The translations under genes were made by a program, and so were the position numbers. Below, in pieces: positions 5,462 to 15,467 of a stretch of DNA of 40,935 bases (position 1 is its first letter; the number at the start of each line of letters is the position of its first letter). The notes below the pieces were generated by a model, which was given only the letters and a program-made list of their open reading frames with translations, was not told the DNA's origin and searched no databases. Source of the stretch: a virus. The stretch lies in IMG/VR virus record IMGVR_UViG_3300043425_000923, positions 1-40,935 of that record. The stretch is one strand, 5' to 3'.

Positions 5462-8400
5462 CTACTGGCTGAGCCGCTCCCGCTGCTTCTCGCGCCGCTT
5501 GCGCTCGGCCTCGGTCATCGTCTCGGGGAACGGGACGCCGAACATCGCAGCGAGCGCACCAGCTCGGGTCTTCCCGTTCGGGATCGGCCGGCCGCTGCGG
5601 TCCTTGATCGGCTCGCCGGTGCCGTAGCGGATCGACGGCCCGTCGATGAAGTCGCGCAGGTTGCGCGCCATCGGCAGCTGCCCGAAGGCGTAGCCGAGCA
5701 GACCGGCCGGGTCGTAGGCCAGGGGCTCGGCCACCTGCTGGCCGAACGCACCGCGCGCACGGTCCTTCGGCGGCTTCGTCACCTGCTGGAGCCGACCCAT
5801 GTCGATGCCGGTGAGCCCGGCGATGCCGACCTTCAACGCCGGGGACATCGACCGGAGTAGCGACGTGGGGTTGAGGATCGGGTTCTCGAGCGGGTTCTCG
5901 AGCGGCGACAGCGACCCCAGGTTCACCGACGACCCGTCGCCGAGCATCCACTTGCCCGAGAAGAACGCCAGCTCGGCGCCGGTCAGCCCCTCCTCGTTGG
6001 CGAGCACCGACAGCTGGGCCAGCCAGGCGGCGCGCATCGGATGCTCGATCGGGAGACGCATCGCTGCGACGGTCGAGTGACGAATCCAGCTCCACCAGGG
6101 GAACACCTGACGAAGGTACTTGCGCTGCCACGGGGCCATGTTCGTGTAGTCGCCCATCGCTCGCAGCGTGTCGCGCAGCGCAGCCTTCGCTGCCGCCTCG
6201 ACGGAGGCTGACGGGTTCGTCTCGTCGACCAGGCCGCGGCGCACCATCTCCTTCACGTTGCGCTCGAGCTTCGACAGGTACACCGCCGAGCGGGACACGT
6301 TGTCGAAGAACTCGTTCACCCCGTACCCGTAGTCGGTCACCTTGCGGAGGGCACGGCCGGGGCGGGTGCGGGCGTCGGGTGTGTCGAACTCGGCGAGCCC
6401 GAGGCCGCGGCGCTGGTTCTCGAACAGACCCGACTGCACGATGCGACCACCGCGCACGCCGCCCACGTCGAGCGCACCACCGAGCAGGTCGGCCTCGAGC
6501 ATCGACTGCGACTTGCGCCCCGCGCCCTTGAACCCGACCTCGGAGCGGAGGCGCTTGATCTGGCGGAACAGCTCGACCGGCCCGACGCCACCGAACACGC
6601 CGGCCATGATGACGTTGCCGATGGTGTTGTTGATGTACCAGCGGGCCGACAGCGGCAGCACCTGGGTCTTGTAGGCACGGTTCGCACGGGTGAGCAGCCG
6701 GAAGCCGGGCAGCGTGCCGCGGTCCCACAGCGAGGCGTCGCGCATCATCTCGCGGGCGATCGTGTCGGGCACCAGCTTCGGCAGCGCAGCCTCCTCGGCG
6801 GCGGCCAGCTCGGCGGCGCGCTGGTCGAACTCCTTCTGTGCTGCGGCCAGCACATCGGGGTCCGTCGAGTACCGACCTTCGAGCGACCCGCCCTCGGGGT
6901 CTTGGTCGAGCATCTTCGCCAGCTTCACTCGAGCCGTCTCGTACCGGCCCCACGCCTCGCGCAGCACCTTCGGGGTGGCGTTCACCGACCGCTGGTGTGC
7001 GGTGTCGGCGGCGTCCAGCTCGAGCCGGGCACGCTGGATGCGGGCATCGTCGCCGGAACGGATGGCGTCGTCGTAGTTCTTCTCGGCCTGCTGCAAGTCC
7101 TCGAGGAGGCGGCCGGCGTTGTCGACTGCCTTCGTCGCACCGAGCCCCTTCGCCCGGTTGAGCGGCACCCAGCCCATCTGGCGGGCGGTGTCGACGAACT
7201 CGTCGCGCGCCGGGTAGCGGTCGTTCTCGGCGATGAAGTCGCGCAGCCAGCCATCGAGGCCAGGCACCTGCGACACCGTCTTGCCGAACGTCTGCTCCAC
7301 CCGGTCGTACGTCTCGTTGCGCAGGCGTCGCACCATGCGGTCGAGCTGGGTGCGCTGCGCACCCTCGACGGTGAGCGGCTTGAACGGGGTGCGACGCATC
7401 TTCTCGTCGGGCAGCGGCGACTTCGACACCGTCTCGACGGTGCCGATGCTCTTCGCCGGGATGCCACCGGCAACGTAGATCGGGTCGACACCCATCTCGG
7501 CCAGGTCGCGGATGTTGGTCGCCACCTCGGCGGCGATCTTCAGCTGCTCGGATGCGGCCAGGTGGTCGCCGTCGTTGGCGAGCCGGCGGGCCTCATCGAG
7601 ATACCAGCGCACCTGGCGGCGGGCGAACTGCGCCGGGGCACGCCAGCGGGGCGGCATCGCCTCGACGTTGAGAGCGTCATCGGCCAGGGAGCGAGCACGC
7701 CGGTCGTCGAAGTTGAACCGGACACGGTTGCGGGCGTTCTGCCACTCCTGCGGAGCGAACTCGAGATCCTCGGTGAGCCGTCCCAGTTCATGCGGCAGAT
7801 CCATCCAGGCGCCGTCGTTGTGCCGCTGGGTGACGACAGCATCCATCGTGGCGAGCTTCTCGTCGACACGCATCGACTCCTCGAGCGCACGCAGCTCGCC
7901 GTCGTTCAGGCCGAGCCGGTCGGCGTTGGCCTCGAGGTACGAGTACCGCTCCCGGTCGCTGGCAGCGTTCGCCAGGTCGTCGCCGACCTCGATGAGGGTG
8001 TCCACGGCATCCTCGCCGAACGTGCGGTTCACCGCGGTGCGCACCGTGTCCCACACCACACCCTTGCCGACGGTCACCTTGCGCGTCGTCGGCATCCCCG
8101 ACGCCGCCAGGTCGGCGAGCTCCTCCTTGCTGACGTTCAGCGACTCCTCCCGGTTGGCGAGGAACCCGAACGGGTCACGCAGGCGCCGCAGCTGGCGCTG
8201 CAAGGTGCCGACAGCACCCGAACGCTCCCCGACGTACCGCCACTTCCCTTCGAACGGCACCGACTCGACCTTGCCGCCCGACATGCGCACGTTCCAGCCG
8301 TCGGCCTTCAGGATCGGCATGCGGTCGGGGCCGAGGACCGGCTTCCCGTTGGGGCCGATGACCTCGACCATGTTCGGACCAACGACCCGACCCCAGCGCC

Positions 8401-11400
8401 CGTCCTCGAGCTCGATCCAGCCCCTCTCCTTGACGACCTTGGCCTCGGGGAGGCGCTTGGCGGCCGGCAGCGACTGCGACGTGCCATGCACGGCGTCGCG
8501 GATCTCGGCCTGCGCCGGCCGGGACAGCAGGTGCGGGACATCGGCGATGTCTCGGTTGATGCGCTCGATCTGATCGACGAGCTGGGCATGGCGTCGAGCA
8601 GCGACCGACGCCCGCTCCTCGGCGGCACCGACCTGGCGGTTGATGCGCTCGACGGCGCTGCGGGTCTTCAGCACCCCGTCCTTCGTGTAGCTGCGACGCC
8701 ACTGGCGTGACGCCGTGCGCTCCTCAGGGGTCAGCTCGCCGAACGTCTTCACCGCCTCGAGGTTGCGACCGGTGCGCTCCACGTTGTCGAGGGCGGTCGA
8801 CACGGCGTCGCGCGCCTTCGTGATCGTCACCGGCTCAGGGCCGGCAGCCTTGCGAGCCAGCTTCACCTGGGCGCTGGTCGCACGACGCTCGGCCTCGCCG
8901 AGGGTGCGCTCGGCCTCGAGGCGTCGACCGCGCGCCGTCGGCAGCTTGGCGCGCTCACGTCCGACGTTCATGTCGCCACCGCCCGCGCCAGCACCGCCCG
9001 CGCCGGAAGCAGGCGGCACGGGCGGCTCGGCCGGCGGCTGCGCACCGCCACCAGCGGCAGCAGGTGCAGGCTCGGGCTCGGGTGCGGCAACCGCCGAGAC
9101 GGGCGCTGGCTGCCCACCGCCGTCGAGCGGCCGACCGGCGGGGTCCGTCAGGTCGCGAGCGAACCGCACCAGCTCTGCGTCCGACGGCAGGCTGATCTTG
9201 CGGCTCCTGCCGTCGGCGTCGAACAGCAGCTCGATGTAGGCGCGCGGGTTGCTGGTCAGCGAGGCGTCGTCGACGGTCACCTTGGCGACCATCGCACGCT
9301 CGCCATCCCACTCGACGACGTTGCCAGGACGCAGCTGCTCCATCGATGCCACCTCACCAACGGCACCGCCAGCGCGCATCTTCTCAGCATCCTCGAGGTT
9401 GTCCCAACGCCATCTGGCGACGGCGTCCCACTCCTTGAGGGGCCGGATCTTCTCGGCCGCCAGCTCCTTCATCAGCGCGTTCGAGCTCATCTCGCTCATC
9501 CGGTAGGTGAGGACATGGCCGGGGGTGTCGACAGGCGGCAACGTGTCGAACGCCAGGTTCTCGAAGCCCGGCATGCGCCCCATGCGGTACACGGTTTCGT
9601 CGGCGTACGCCCTGACCGACCCGCCCCCCGTCGGATGGGAGTGCCCGAAGCGGTAGCCGACGCGCTCGAGCGGCACGCCCGGCGGCGGCGGGCTGAGGTG
9701 CAGCACGGCGTCCTCATCGCCGGGGAGCTTGTACTCGTACTCGGGGTGCGGACTGCCCTCAGCGACGACGTAGATGCGGCCCGTGTTCTCGTTGAGGATC
9801 ACGTCACCAAGCCGCACCTCGCTGCCGTCGATCGCGTCGACAACGCCGTCGCTCACCAGGCGCTCCACGTCTCTGCCCGCAGCCTCCCACGCCTTCTTGG
9901 CCTGGTCGTCGAGCGCCCGATACTCTGCCGCACCCGACTCGCCGGGGAAGCTCATGTGGACGCTGCCGTCAGCGTCCACTCGGGCTTCCTTGATGGATCG
10001 GGTGTACGACTTCGCCAGCTTCGACTTGGGCTCCACGACGTTGCGCGGAGCAGCGGGACGAGGCTTCGCCGCCGCAGCGAGCTTCGGTGTGGCCGGTGAC
10101 GCCGGCTCGGCAGCCTTCGACCAGTCCTGCGGGGTGCCCTCCTCGAGCTGGGCAGCGATGTCGTCGAGGCCGTTGACCATGCGCATGGCACCCTCGGCGC
10201 CCGCCCCATTGCGGGCCATCACCTTGGCGAGCAGTTCGGCGCGACGGTCGTTGATCGCCTCGACCACCTTCGGCACGTCCCGCGGATCGACGTAGGCCGC
10301 GCCATCGACCACGTCGAGGTAGGGGATGGCCGGCTTCGTCGACGGGCGCTGGTTCATCAGCTGGTCGTACGCCCTCAACCCGTCGCCAGACACCGTCACC
10401 TTCACCGAATCACCGGTCGGCACCTTGGGTGCTGTGACGGTCACGGTCGGCTTCGGTGCCTGCTTCGAGAGCTTCAGCGACTCGGCCCGGCGAGCGGACC
10501 CGGCGATCTCCCCGGCGATCTTCTTCTGCGCCCCGATCCCCTCCGACCCGACGAACGGAGCCACGACATGGCGGTCGCCGATGGTGGTGACGACGGCGCC
10601 CGTGTACTCCTTGCCGCCGAGCACGACGACCGGCTTGTCGGGGAGCCCGCGCGCCTGGCGGCGCAGGGTGTTCACGTCGATGACGCCCTCGTCGCTGAAC
10701 TTGAACGACACCTCGTACGGCTCGATGACCTCGTCCAGGGGGAGGTAGCCGTGCTTGGCCGACAGGATGCGGATGCGAGAGTCGTCGCCGCCGGTGATGG
10801 CGCGGGCGGCCTCGAGGTTCTTCTTGAAGTAGTCGCTGGTGTACAGGTCGGCGGCGGCAGCAGCCGTGCCGAGCTTCGAGTTGCCGCAGGAGATCACGAC
10901 GATGGCGTCGTCGCCGGCCTCCTTGGCGACCTCTTCGACGGAGCGCAGAGGCTTGCGGTTCATCTCGCGGCCGGTCCTGTCGAAAGCCTTGCCCCGCTCG
11001 GGCACCAGGCCGTCGAACACGTCCTCGGCGTTCATGCCGCGCTGCGCGCCCTTGCGCTTCCTCCAGGCTTTCGGGATGTCGACGCCGAGACGCTGGAGCA
11101 GCTGCGGCTTGCTCTTCGCACTCAGCTGTCGCAGCTCGACCGTGTAGTCGGACACCTGAGGCTTCGGCGCTTCAGTGGCACGGCGTTGCCGTTCGGCCTT
11201 CAGGCGTTCTGCGTGCGGGAACGGGGTCTGTCGCAGCAGCTCGACCCGTTCGTTTGCGCTGATGCCCCACACCTTGCCGTCGGGTGCGATCATCGCGGCG
11301 TACCCGGCGTCGTTGACCCACACGACGGTGCCCGTCACATCGATGCTGTTCGAGCGCACCACTTCGCCCACCTGCAACGTGGACGGGTCGACCCGGTCGA

Positions 11401-14400
11401 TCACCTTGCCCGACTTCCACGTCTCGGCCAGCTCGGCGGCAGCCTCCAGCGCGGCGCGATGCTTCGCCGAGAGATTCTTGTTGTCGAGGCCGACGCCACC
11501 GAGGTTGTCGTTGAAGACGACCCGATCGCCGTTGATGGCCTCGTCGGACTTGAAGGTCAGCTGCTGGGAGAGGTAGTCGTTGATCGTCTCATCGGCCCGC
11601 CGAGTGACCTCGGCCGGCTTGGCGACCTCGGCGATCTTCCTGGGGATGCGCGTCTGCGTCGACGGCCGCGCCATCACCCCGTCGGGCGGGGTGACCATGC
11701 GAGGCACCTTGCGCTGCGGCGCCACCGGGGTGGCGGCGGCCGCGACCCCCTCGGCCTTGCCCTCGATGATGTCGATCGCCGACTGCGCCTGTGCGATGAG
11801 GCGCTGCTTCATGTCGGACGGGAACATCGACAGGTCGATGCGCCGGTTCACCACGTTGTACAGGTAGTCCGACGGGATGACGGCCGGTCGACCGTTGCGG
11901 GCCGTGGCGCGCTCGGCGGCGCGATCCATGTCGTTCTTCAGGTTCCCGAGGTACGTCTCGAGGATGCCCATCACCTCGGCGCGCTTCGTCTTCCTCGAGA
12001 GGCCGTCAACGTCTCGGAAGCGTTCGATGATCGAGCGGACGGTGTCGGCCTTCTTGACGGCGGCGAGGCGGTCCCTGAACGACAGGTACTCGTTGGTGGC
12101 GCGATCGAGGTTCTGGCTGCCGACGCGGGCGTTGTAGTCCGTGTAGTGGTTGGCCAGGTCGCCGAACTCGGCGCCGGGGTTCTCGAAGATGTCCTTGACC
12201 GCAGCATCCTGGGCGTCGCGGAACGCCCGCTGTGCGCTGTCGTACGGCGAGTCGAACTTCCCTCGACCGCCGGCAGCGCGCGCCTCGGCGATCAACCCCG
12301 TCTTCGACGGTTCCCGCACCCACCCCTTCGACTCCCGGTCGGGGTCCAGTTCGGCCATCCGCTTCGAGATCCCAGCGATCCGCTGCTCGACCTCGGGCTT
12401 CACCTTGCCCTTCCCGAGCTCGAGGAGGCGGTCGAGAGCCGAGCCAGGGCGGGCGTAGGCGCGGGACTTCTTCACCATGTCCCCAACCCGCTTCGCCAAC
12501 GCCTCAGCGTCGAACGAGCCGGGCGCGAGCTCACCGCGCACACCCATCACCAGGCCGACGGGCTTCCCGTTGCGCATCACCAACACCGGCTTGGTCGGGC
12601 TGTCACCGATGAACAGCTCGGTGCCGGGGCCGGCGACGGTGTTCAGCTTGTCGAGCTGCACGCCGATCGTGTTGGTGCCGTCGGACAGCAAGATGGCGTT
12701 CGTCTGATCCTCACCGATGAGGCTGCGCCCGATCGGCTCGGCACGCCGGTAGGCGCCCTTCTTGATCGCCTCGAGCGGCGCCGTCAGCAGCTTCATGAAG
12801 TCGGGCGCCTCGTTGCCGGTGGCCCTCCACTTCGTCTCGTCCTTGAACGAGCCCGACACCTTCTCGGAGTCGGGCAGGTAGGTGCCGGGCTCGGTGATCT
12901 TCCCGACCAACCTCGGCGGCAACGGTGCCATGAGGTAGGTGTCGGTGTACCACAGCTCCCCGTCGACGAGGTTCACCGGGAGCGATCGAGCGGAACCGAT
13001 GTGCGCCTTGATCGTCGCCTCGGCGCGCTGGGTCAGCACCTTCTCCGTCGGCGCTTCCCACTTCCGCTCGCCCTCGGCCTGGCGGTCGAGCTCGTCGGCG
13101 ATGGCGGTCAGCTTCTTCGCATCCGACGGCGACAGCTGCTCGTCCTTGGCGGCCTCGCGCAGCGCCGTCGAGAACTCTTCAGCGGTGCCGCGCTCCAGGG
13201 TCTTGACCCCCTGGTCGCGCAGCTCCTTGCGCTCCTTGTCGAGGCGGGTGTACTCGGCGTCGAGCTTGCTGGCGTTCGCCTCGGCCTCGTCGGCAGCCTT
13301 CTTCGCCCTCTCGAACTCGACTCGAGCGCGTGCGGGGCGGGTGCGCGGAGTGTCGGGTGCCGCCGTGGCAGCCTCGGCCGGCTTCTCCGGTGCGCGCTCG
13401 GCGACACGGGAGAGCTTCGTGGTGCGCTTCGGTTCCGTCGGCGTCGACGACCGGCGCAGCTCGCTCCCGGCGGGCTGCGGTGCAACCTCGGGCTCGGGCT
13501 GCGGAACCACCTCGGGCTCCGGTCGAGGAGCCGCCGCCGGTGCCGCACCACCGCCACCCGAAGGGGGTTCGGGCGTGTCAGGGGAGGACGGGCCTGACGA
13601 CGGGGGGACATCCGGCGGCGGCGGCTCGGTACGCGGAGCACGGGCAACCTTCGCCCGGCTCACGCGCGACTGCTGAGTCCTGCGCAGCTCGGCCTCACGC
13701 GCCTTCAGCTCCTCGACGCGCTGGGCCTGCTTCTCGACGGCAGCGAGCTTCTCATCGACGTTCGCCCCACCACGCTGCAGCTCGGCGTCGTAGTCGGCGT
13801 ACAGGCGGCGCAGGTTCTGGCGGGCTCGCACCAGCATGTTGCGAGCACGGCGCTCCACCTCGACGGCGCGCTGCACCGACTTGCCGCGCTCCATGATCGT
13901 CGACAGCCGCGGCGGTGCCGGGATCTCGTCAGCGAGCAGCGACGAGATCCTCGCCTGCACCTGGGTGCGGTTCATGTCCTTGAACGCACGCATCTCCTGG
14001 CGCTGCAACACCTCACGGCGCCCCTCGAGGCGACGGCGCTGCCGCTGTTGCTCGACCGGCAGAGGCTCCGACCCCATCTCGGCGGCCGTGATCGGCCGGC
14101 CACCGACACCCTGGCGGCCCATCTCGGGCAGGATGTCGTACATCTCGCGCATCGCCGGGCTCACCCGGTTGATGAACTCGGCGTCGGCAGCCGGGAGACG
14201 ACCGAGGGCGTCGTCGATGAGGATCTTCGCCACGTCGGGCGTCACGATCTGCGACGAATCGGAAGCGCCTTCGAACAGCGTCGACAGCTGGCCGGCAACC
14301 CGATCCATCACCGCGGCCTGCTCGGCAGGGGTGGCCGCCGCCTCATACTCGCGCGCCCAGCCAGCCACCTGCTGGTCGAGGTCTCCGATCGTCTTCGCCA

Positions 14401-15466
14401 CCGTCGCCTTCGACAGGTTGATGTACTCGGGGTCTTCGCGCGACAGGCGCCGACCCGTCTCCTTCGACACCTCCTCGACGATGGTGCCGGGCTGGGCCAC
14501 ATCCATCTGTGCCTTCAGCAGCTGATCCTCGAGGGGACGCTGTGCCACGTCGGCGAGCGCCTGCCCCTCAGGGGTGAGGCGGGAGAACAGTGCGCTGCGA
14601 CCGACACGGGTGCCGACGAGCCCGTTTGCCGCCACCTCGGACAGACGCAACGGCCGCGAGCCCGTGCGGGCGATCTCGAAGGGGCGACCGAGACGTTCGG
14701 TGACGGCCCGCTCGACGAGCGGAGCGGCGGCGTCGCCGAGCTTGCCCGACGCCCACCGGATCGCCGGGAACGGCTGGCTGGCGACCGTGTCCACCACACG
14801 ACTGCCGTGCTTCAGCATCGTGCCGGCGCGCTCGGCGGCCTGTGCCGCCTCGAGATACCCGCCCTCGTTCAGCAGTCGAGCGACACCGGAGCCCCTCGCA
14901 CCCGCCTGAGCACCCCGAGCGACAGCCTGCGTCGCCGCCTCGCCGATCGTGCCAGCAGCAGCACCGGCTTCGGCTGCGCGCGCTGCCGCACCGGCGGCCC
15001 CGGCGCTGCCAGCGGAGCCGAGTGCCTTGCCGAGGCCACCTGCGACGATGGCAGCGTTGCCGAGATCCTCGAGCACGACACCGACGATCTCGCCCCGCTC
15101 GATCGCCCGCAGGTAGCGCGACGGGTGACGCAGCCGCATGACCGAGTTGCCCAACGAACGCGCCACCATGTCGCCGAACGGCAGGTACTCGTTCGTGAAG
15201 TCGCCGAAGGAGTCGACATCCACGTCGCCCTGGGCTGCATCCCACGCCAGGTGGAACGGTGAAGCGACCGTCTGCGCGGCCTTGCCGGCGAACTCGGCCA
15301 GGCCGCCGGGAAGGCCGCGCAGCACGTCACCGAACTGCTCGAAGAGGCTCGGCGCCGGGGTGTCACGGGTGAGCTTGGAGATCGGGGTGTAGCCCGACCC
15401 GCCAGAGCTGGTGCCGAACTTGCGGTAGCCGCCGACGGTCGAGCCGGCAGACGCCAGGTCACCCAT
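5462..15466 (-). CDS. Giant internal virion (ejection) polyprotein, about 3334 aa
   Basis: This single frame is about a quarter of the genome. From the start it has an Ala-rich hydrophobic region (about 135-190), charged coiled coils (about 330-600), a Pro-rich linker (about 610-690), a beta-rich region with WYTDTYLMAPLPP and KPVGLVMGVR (about 830-990), and a DUF6884-like domain (about 1510-1640; VISCGNSKLG, DLYTSDYF, ILSAKHGYLP, PYEVSF). A Gly/Ala/Pro linker follows (about 2120-2170), then helical repeats and a hydrophobic C-terminal region (about 2920-3155; ARWYINNTIGN, VFPWWSWIRHST) resembling polyvalent-protein C-terminal domains (LPD38-like, tentative). It is last in the late operon after two other internal-protein candidates. 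I infer a capsid-stored protein ejected with the DNA, as in T7 gp16 or the 3500-aa N4 protein, but I see no RNA polymerase motifs. ATG 15466 lies 1 base after the previous stop. Confidence 0.8.
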   Translation of the reverse strand: MGDLASAGSTVGGYRKFGTSSGGSGYTPISKLTRDTPAPSLFEQFGDVLRGLPGGLAEFAGKAAQTVASPFHLAWDAAQGDVDVDSFGDFTNEYLPFGDMVARSLGNSVMRLRHPSRYLRAIERGEIVGVVLEDLGNAAIVAGGLGKALGSAGSAGAAGAAARAAEAGAAAGTIGEAATQAVARGAQAGARGSGVARLLNEGGYLEAAQAAERAGTMLKHGSRVVDTVASQPFPAIRWASGKLGDAAAPLVERAVTERLGRPFEIARTGSRPLRLSEVAANGLVGTRVGRSALFSRLTPEGQALADVAQRPLEDQLLKAQMDVAQPGTIVEEVSKETGRRLSREDPEYINLSKATVAKTIGDLDQQVAGWAREYEAAATPAEQAAVMDRVAGQLSTLFEGASDSSQIVTPDVAKILIDDALGRLPAADAEFINRVSPAMREMYDILPEMGRQGVGGRPITAAEMGSEPLPVEQQRQRRRLEGRREVLQRQEMRAFKDMNRTQVQARISSLLADEIPAPPRLSTIMERGKSVQRAVEVERRARNMLVRARQNLRRLYADYDAELQRGGANVDEKLAAVEKQAQRVEELKAREAELRRTQQSRVSRAKVARAPRTEPPPPDVPPSSGPSSPDTPEPPSGGGGAAPAAAPRPEPEVVPQPEPEVAPQPAGSELRRSSTPTEPKRTTKLSRVAERAPEKPAEAATAAPDTPRTRPARARVEFERAKKAADEAEANASKLDAEYTRLDKERKELRDQGVKTLERGTAEEFSTALREAAKDEQLSPSDAKKLTAIADELDRQAEGERKWEAPTEKVLTQRAEATIKAHIGSARSLPVNLVDGELWYTDTYLMAPLPPRLVGKITEPGTYLPDSEKVSGSFKDETKWRATGNEAPDFMKLLTAPLEAIKKGAYRRAEPIGRSLIGEDQTNAILLSDGTNTIGVQLDKLNTVAGPGTELFIGDSPTKPVLVMRNGKPVGLVMGVRGELAPGSFDAEALAKRVGDMVKKSRAYARPGSALDRLLELGKGKVKPEVEQRIAGISKRMAELDPDRESKGWVREPSKTGLIAEARAAGGRGKFDSPYDSAQRAFRDAQDAAVKDIFENPGAEFGDLANHYTDYNARVGSQNLDRATNEYLSFRDRLAAVKKADTVRSIIERFRDVDGLSRKTKRAEVMGILETYLGNLKNDMDRAAERATARNGRPAVIPSDYLYNVVNRRIDLSMFPSDMKQRLIAQAQSAIDIIEGKAEGVAAAATPVAPQRKVPRMVTPPDGVMARPSTQTRIPRKIAEVAKPAEVTRRADETINDYLSQQLTFKSDEAINGDRVVFNDNLGGVGLDNKNLSAKHRAALEAAAELAETWKSGKVIDRVDPSTLQVGEVVRSNSIDVTGTVVWVNDAGYAAMIAPDGKVWGISANERVELLRQTPFPHAERLKAERQRRATEAPKPQVSDYTVELRQLSAKSKPQLLQRLGVDIPKAWRKRKGAQRGMNAEDVFDGLVPERGKAFDRTGREMNRKPLRSVEEVAKEAGDDAIVVISCGNSKLGTAAAAADLYTSDYFKKNLEAARAITGGDDSRIRILSAKHGYLPLDEVIEPYEVSFKFSDEGVIDVNTLRRQARGLPDKPVVVLGGKEYTGAVVTTIGDRHVVAPFVGSEGIGAQKKIAGEIAGSARRAESLKLSKQAPKPTVTVTAPKVPTGDSVKVTVSGDGLRAYDQLMNQRPSTKPAIPYLDVVDGAAYVDPRDVPKVVEAINDRRAELLAKVMARNGAGAEGAMRMVNGLDDIAAQLEEGTPQDWSKAAEPASPATPKLAAAAKPRPAAPRNVVEPKSKLAKSYTRSIKEARVDADGSVHMSFPGESGAAEYRALDDQAKKAWEAAGRDVERLVSDGVVDAIDGSEVRLGDVILNENTGRIYVVAEGSPHPEYEYKLPGDEDAVLHLSPPPPGVPLERVGYRFGHSHPTGGGSVRAYADETVYRMGRMPGFENLAFDTLPPVDTPGHVLTYRMSEMSSNALMKELAAEKIRPLKEWDAVARWRWDNLEDAEKMRAGGAVGEVASMEQLRPGNVVEWDGERAMVAKVTVDDASLTSNPRAYIELLFDADGRSRKISLPSDAELVRFARDLTDPAGRPLDGGGQPAPVSAVAAPEPEPAPAAAGGGAQPPAEPPVPPASGAGGAGAGGGDMNVGRERAKLPTARGRRLEAERTLGEAERRATSAQVKLARKAAGPEPVTITKARDAVSTALDNVERTGRNLEAVKTFGELTPEERTASRQWRRSYTKDGVLKTRSAVERINRQVGAAEERASVAARRHAQLVDQIERINRDIADVPHLLSRPAQAEIRDAVHGTSQSLPAAKRLPEAKVVKERGWIELEDGRWGRVVGPNMVEVIGPNGKPVLGPDRMPILKADGWNVRMSGGKVESVPFEGKWRYVGERSGAVGTLQRQLRRLRDPFGFLANREESLNVSKEELADLAASGMPTTRKVTVGKGVVWDTVRTAVNRTFGEDAVDTLIEVGDDLANAASDRERYSYLEANADRLGLNDGELRALEESMRVDEKLATMDAVVTQRHNDGAWMDLPHELGRLTEDLEFAPQEWQNARNRVRFNFDDRRARSLADDALNVEAMPPRWRAPAQFARRQVRWYLDEARRLANDGDHLAASEQLKIAAEVATNIRDLAEMGVDPIYVAGGIPAKSIGTVETVSKSPLPDEKMRRTPFKPLTVEGAQRTQLDRMVRRLRNETYDRVEQTFGKTVSQVPGLDGWLRDFIAENDRYPARDEFVDTARQMGWVPLNRAKGLGATKAVDNAGRLLEDLQQAEKNYDDAIRSGDDARIQRARLELDAADTAHQRSVNATPKVLREAWGRYETARVKLAKMLDQDPEGGSLEGRYSTDPDVLAAAQKEFDQRAAELAAAEEAALPKLVPDTIAREMMRDASLWDRGTLPGFRLLTRANRAYKTQVLPLSARWYINNTIGNVIMAGVFGGVGPVELFRQIKRLRSEVGFKGAGRKSQSMLEADLLGGALDVGGVRGGRIVQSGLFENQRRGLGLAEFDTPDARTRPGRALRKVTDYGYGVNEFFDNVSRSAVYLSKLERNVKEMVRRGLVDETNPSASVEAAAKAALRDTLRAMGDYTNMAPWQRKYLRQVFPWWSWIRHSTVAAMRLPIEHPMRAAWLAQLSVLANEEGLTGAELAFFSGKWMLGDGSSVNLGSLSPLENPLENPILNPTSLLRSMSPALKVGIAGLTGIDMGRLQQVTKPPKDRARGAFGQQVAEPLAYDPAGLLGYAFGQLPMARNLRDFIDGPSIRYGTGEPIKDRSGRPIPNGKTRAGALAAMFGVPFPETMTEAERKRREKQRERLSQ

Positions 15467-15467
15467 G

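Noticed and set aside
10568-13597. 1009-codon rightward open frame opposite the giant gene
   Set aside because: Composition is the Arg/Val/Gly/Leu pattern of an antisense shadow in high-GC DNA, with no motifs; the leftward frame has clear domains.
11370-14010. Additional TGCAAC half-sites (for example near 11373, 13474 and 14004)
   Set aside because: They are isolated single half-sites inside coding sequence without a partner or promoter element, as expected by chance.
5462-15466. Virion RNA polymerase like that of phage N4
   Set aside because: The size is similar, but I could not find the polymerase catalytic motifs; remote homology cannot be excluded by eye.
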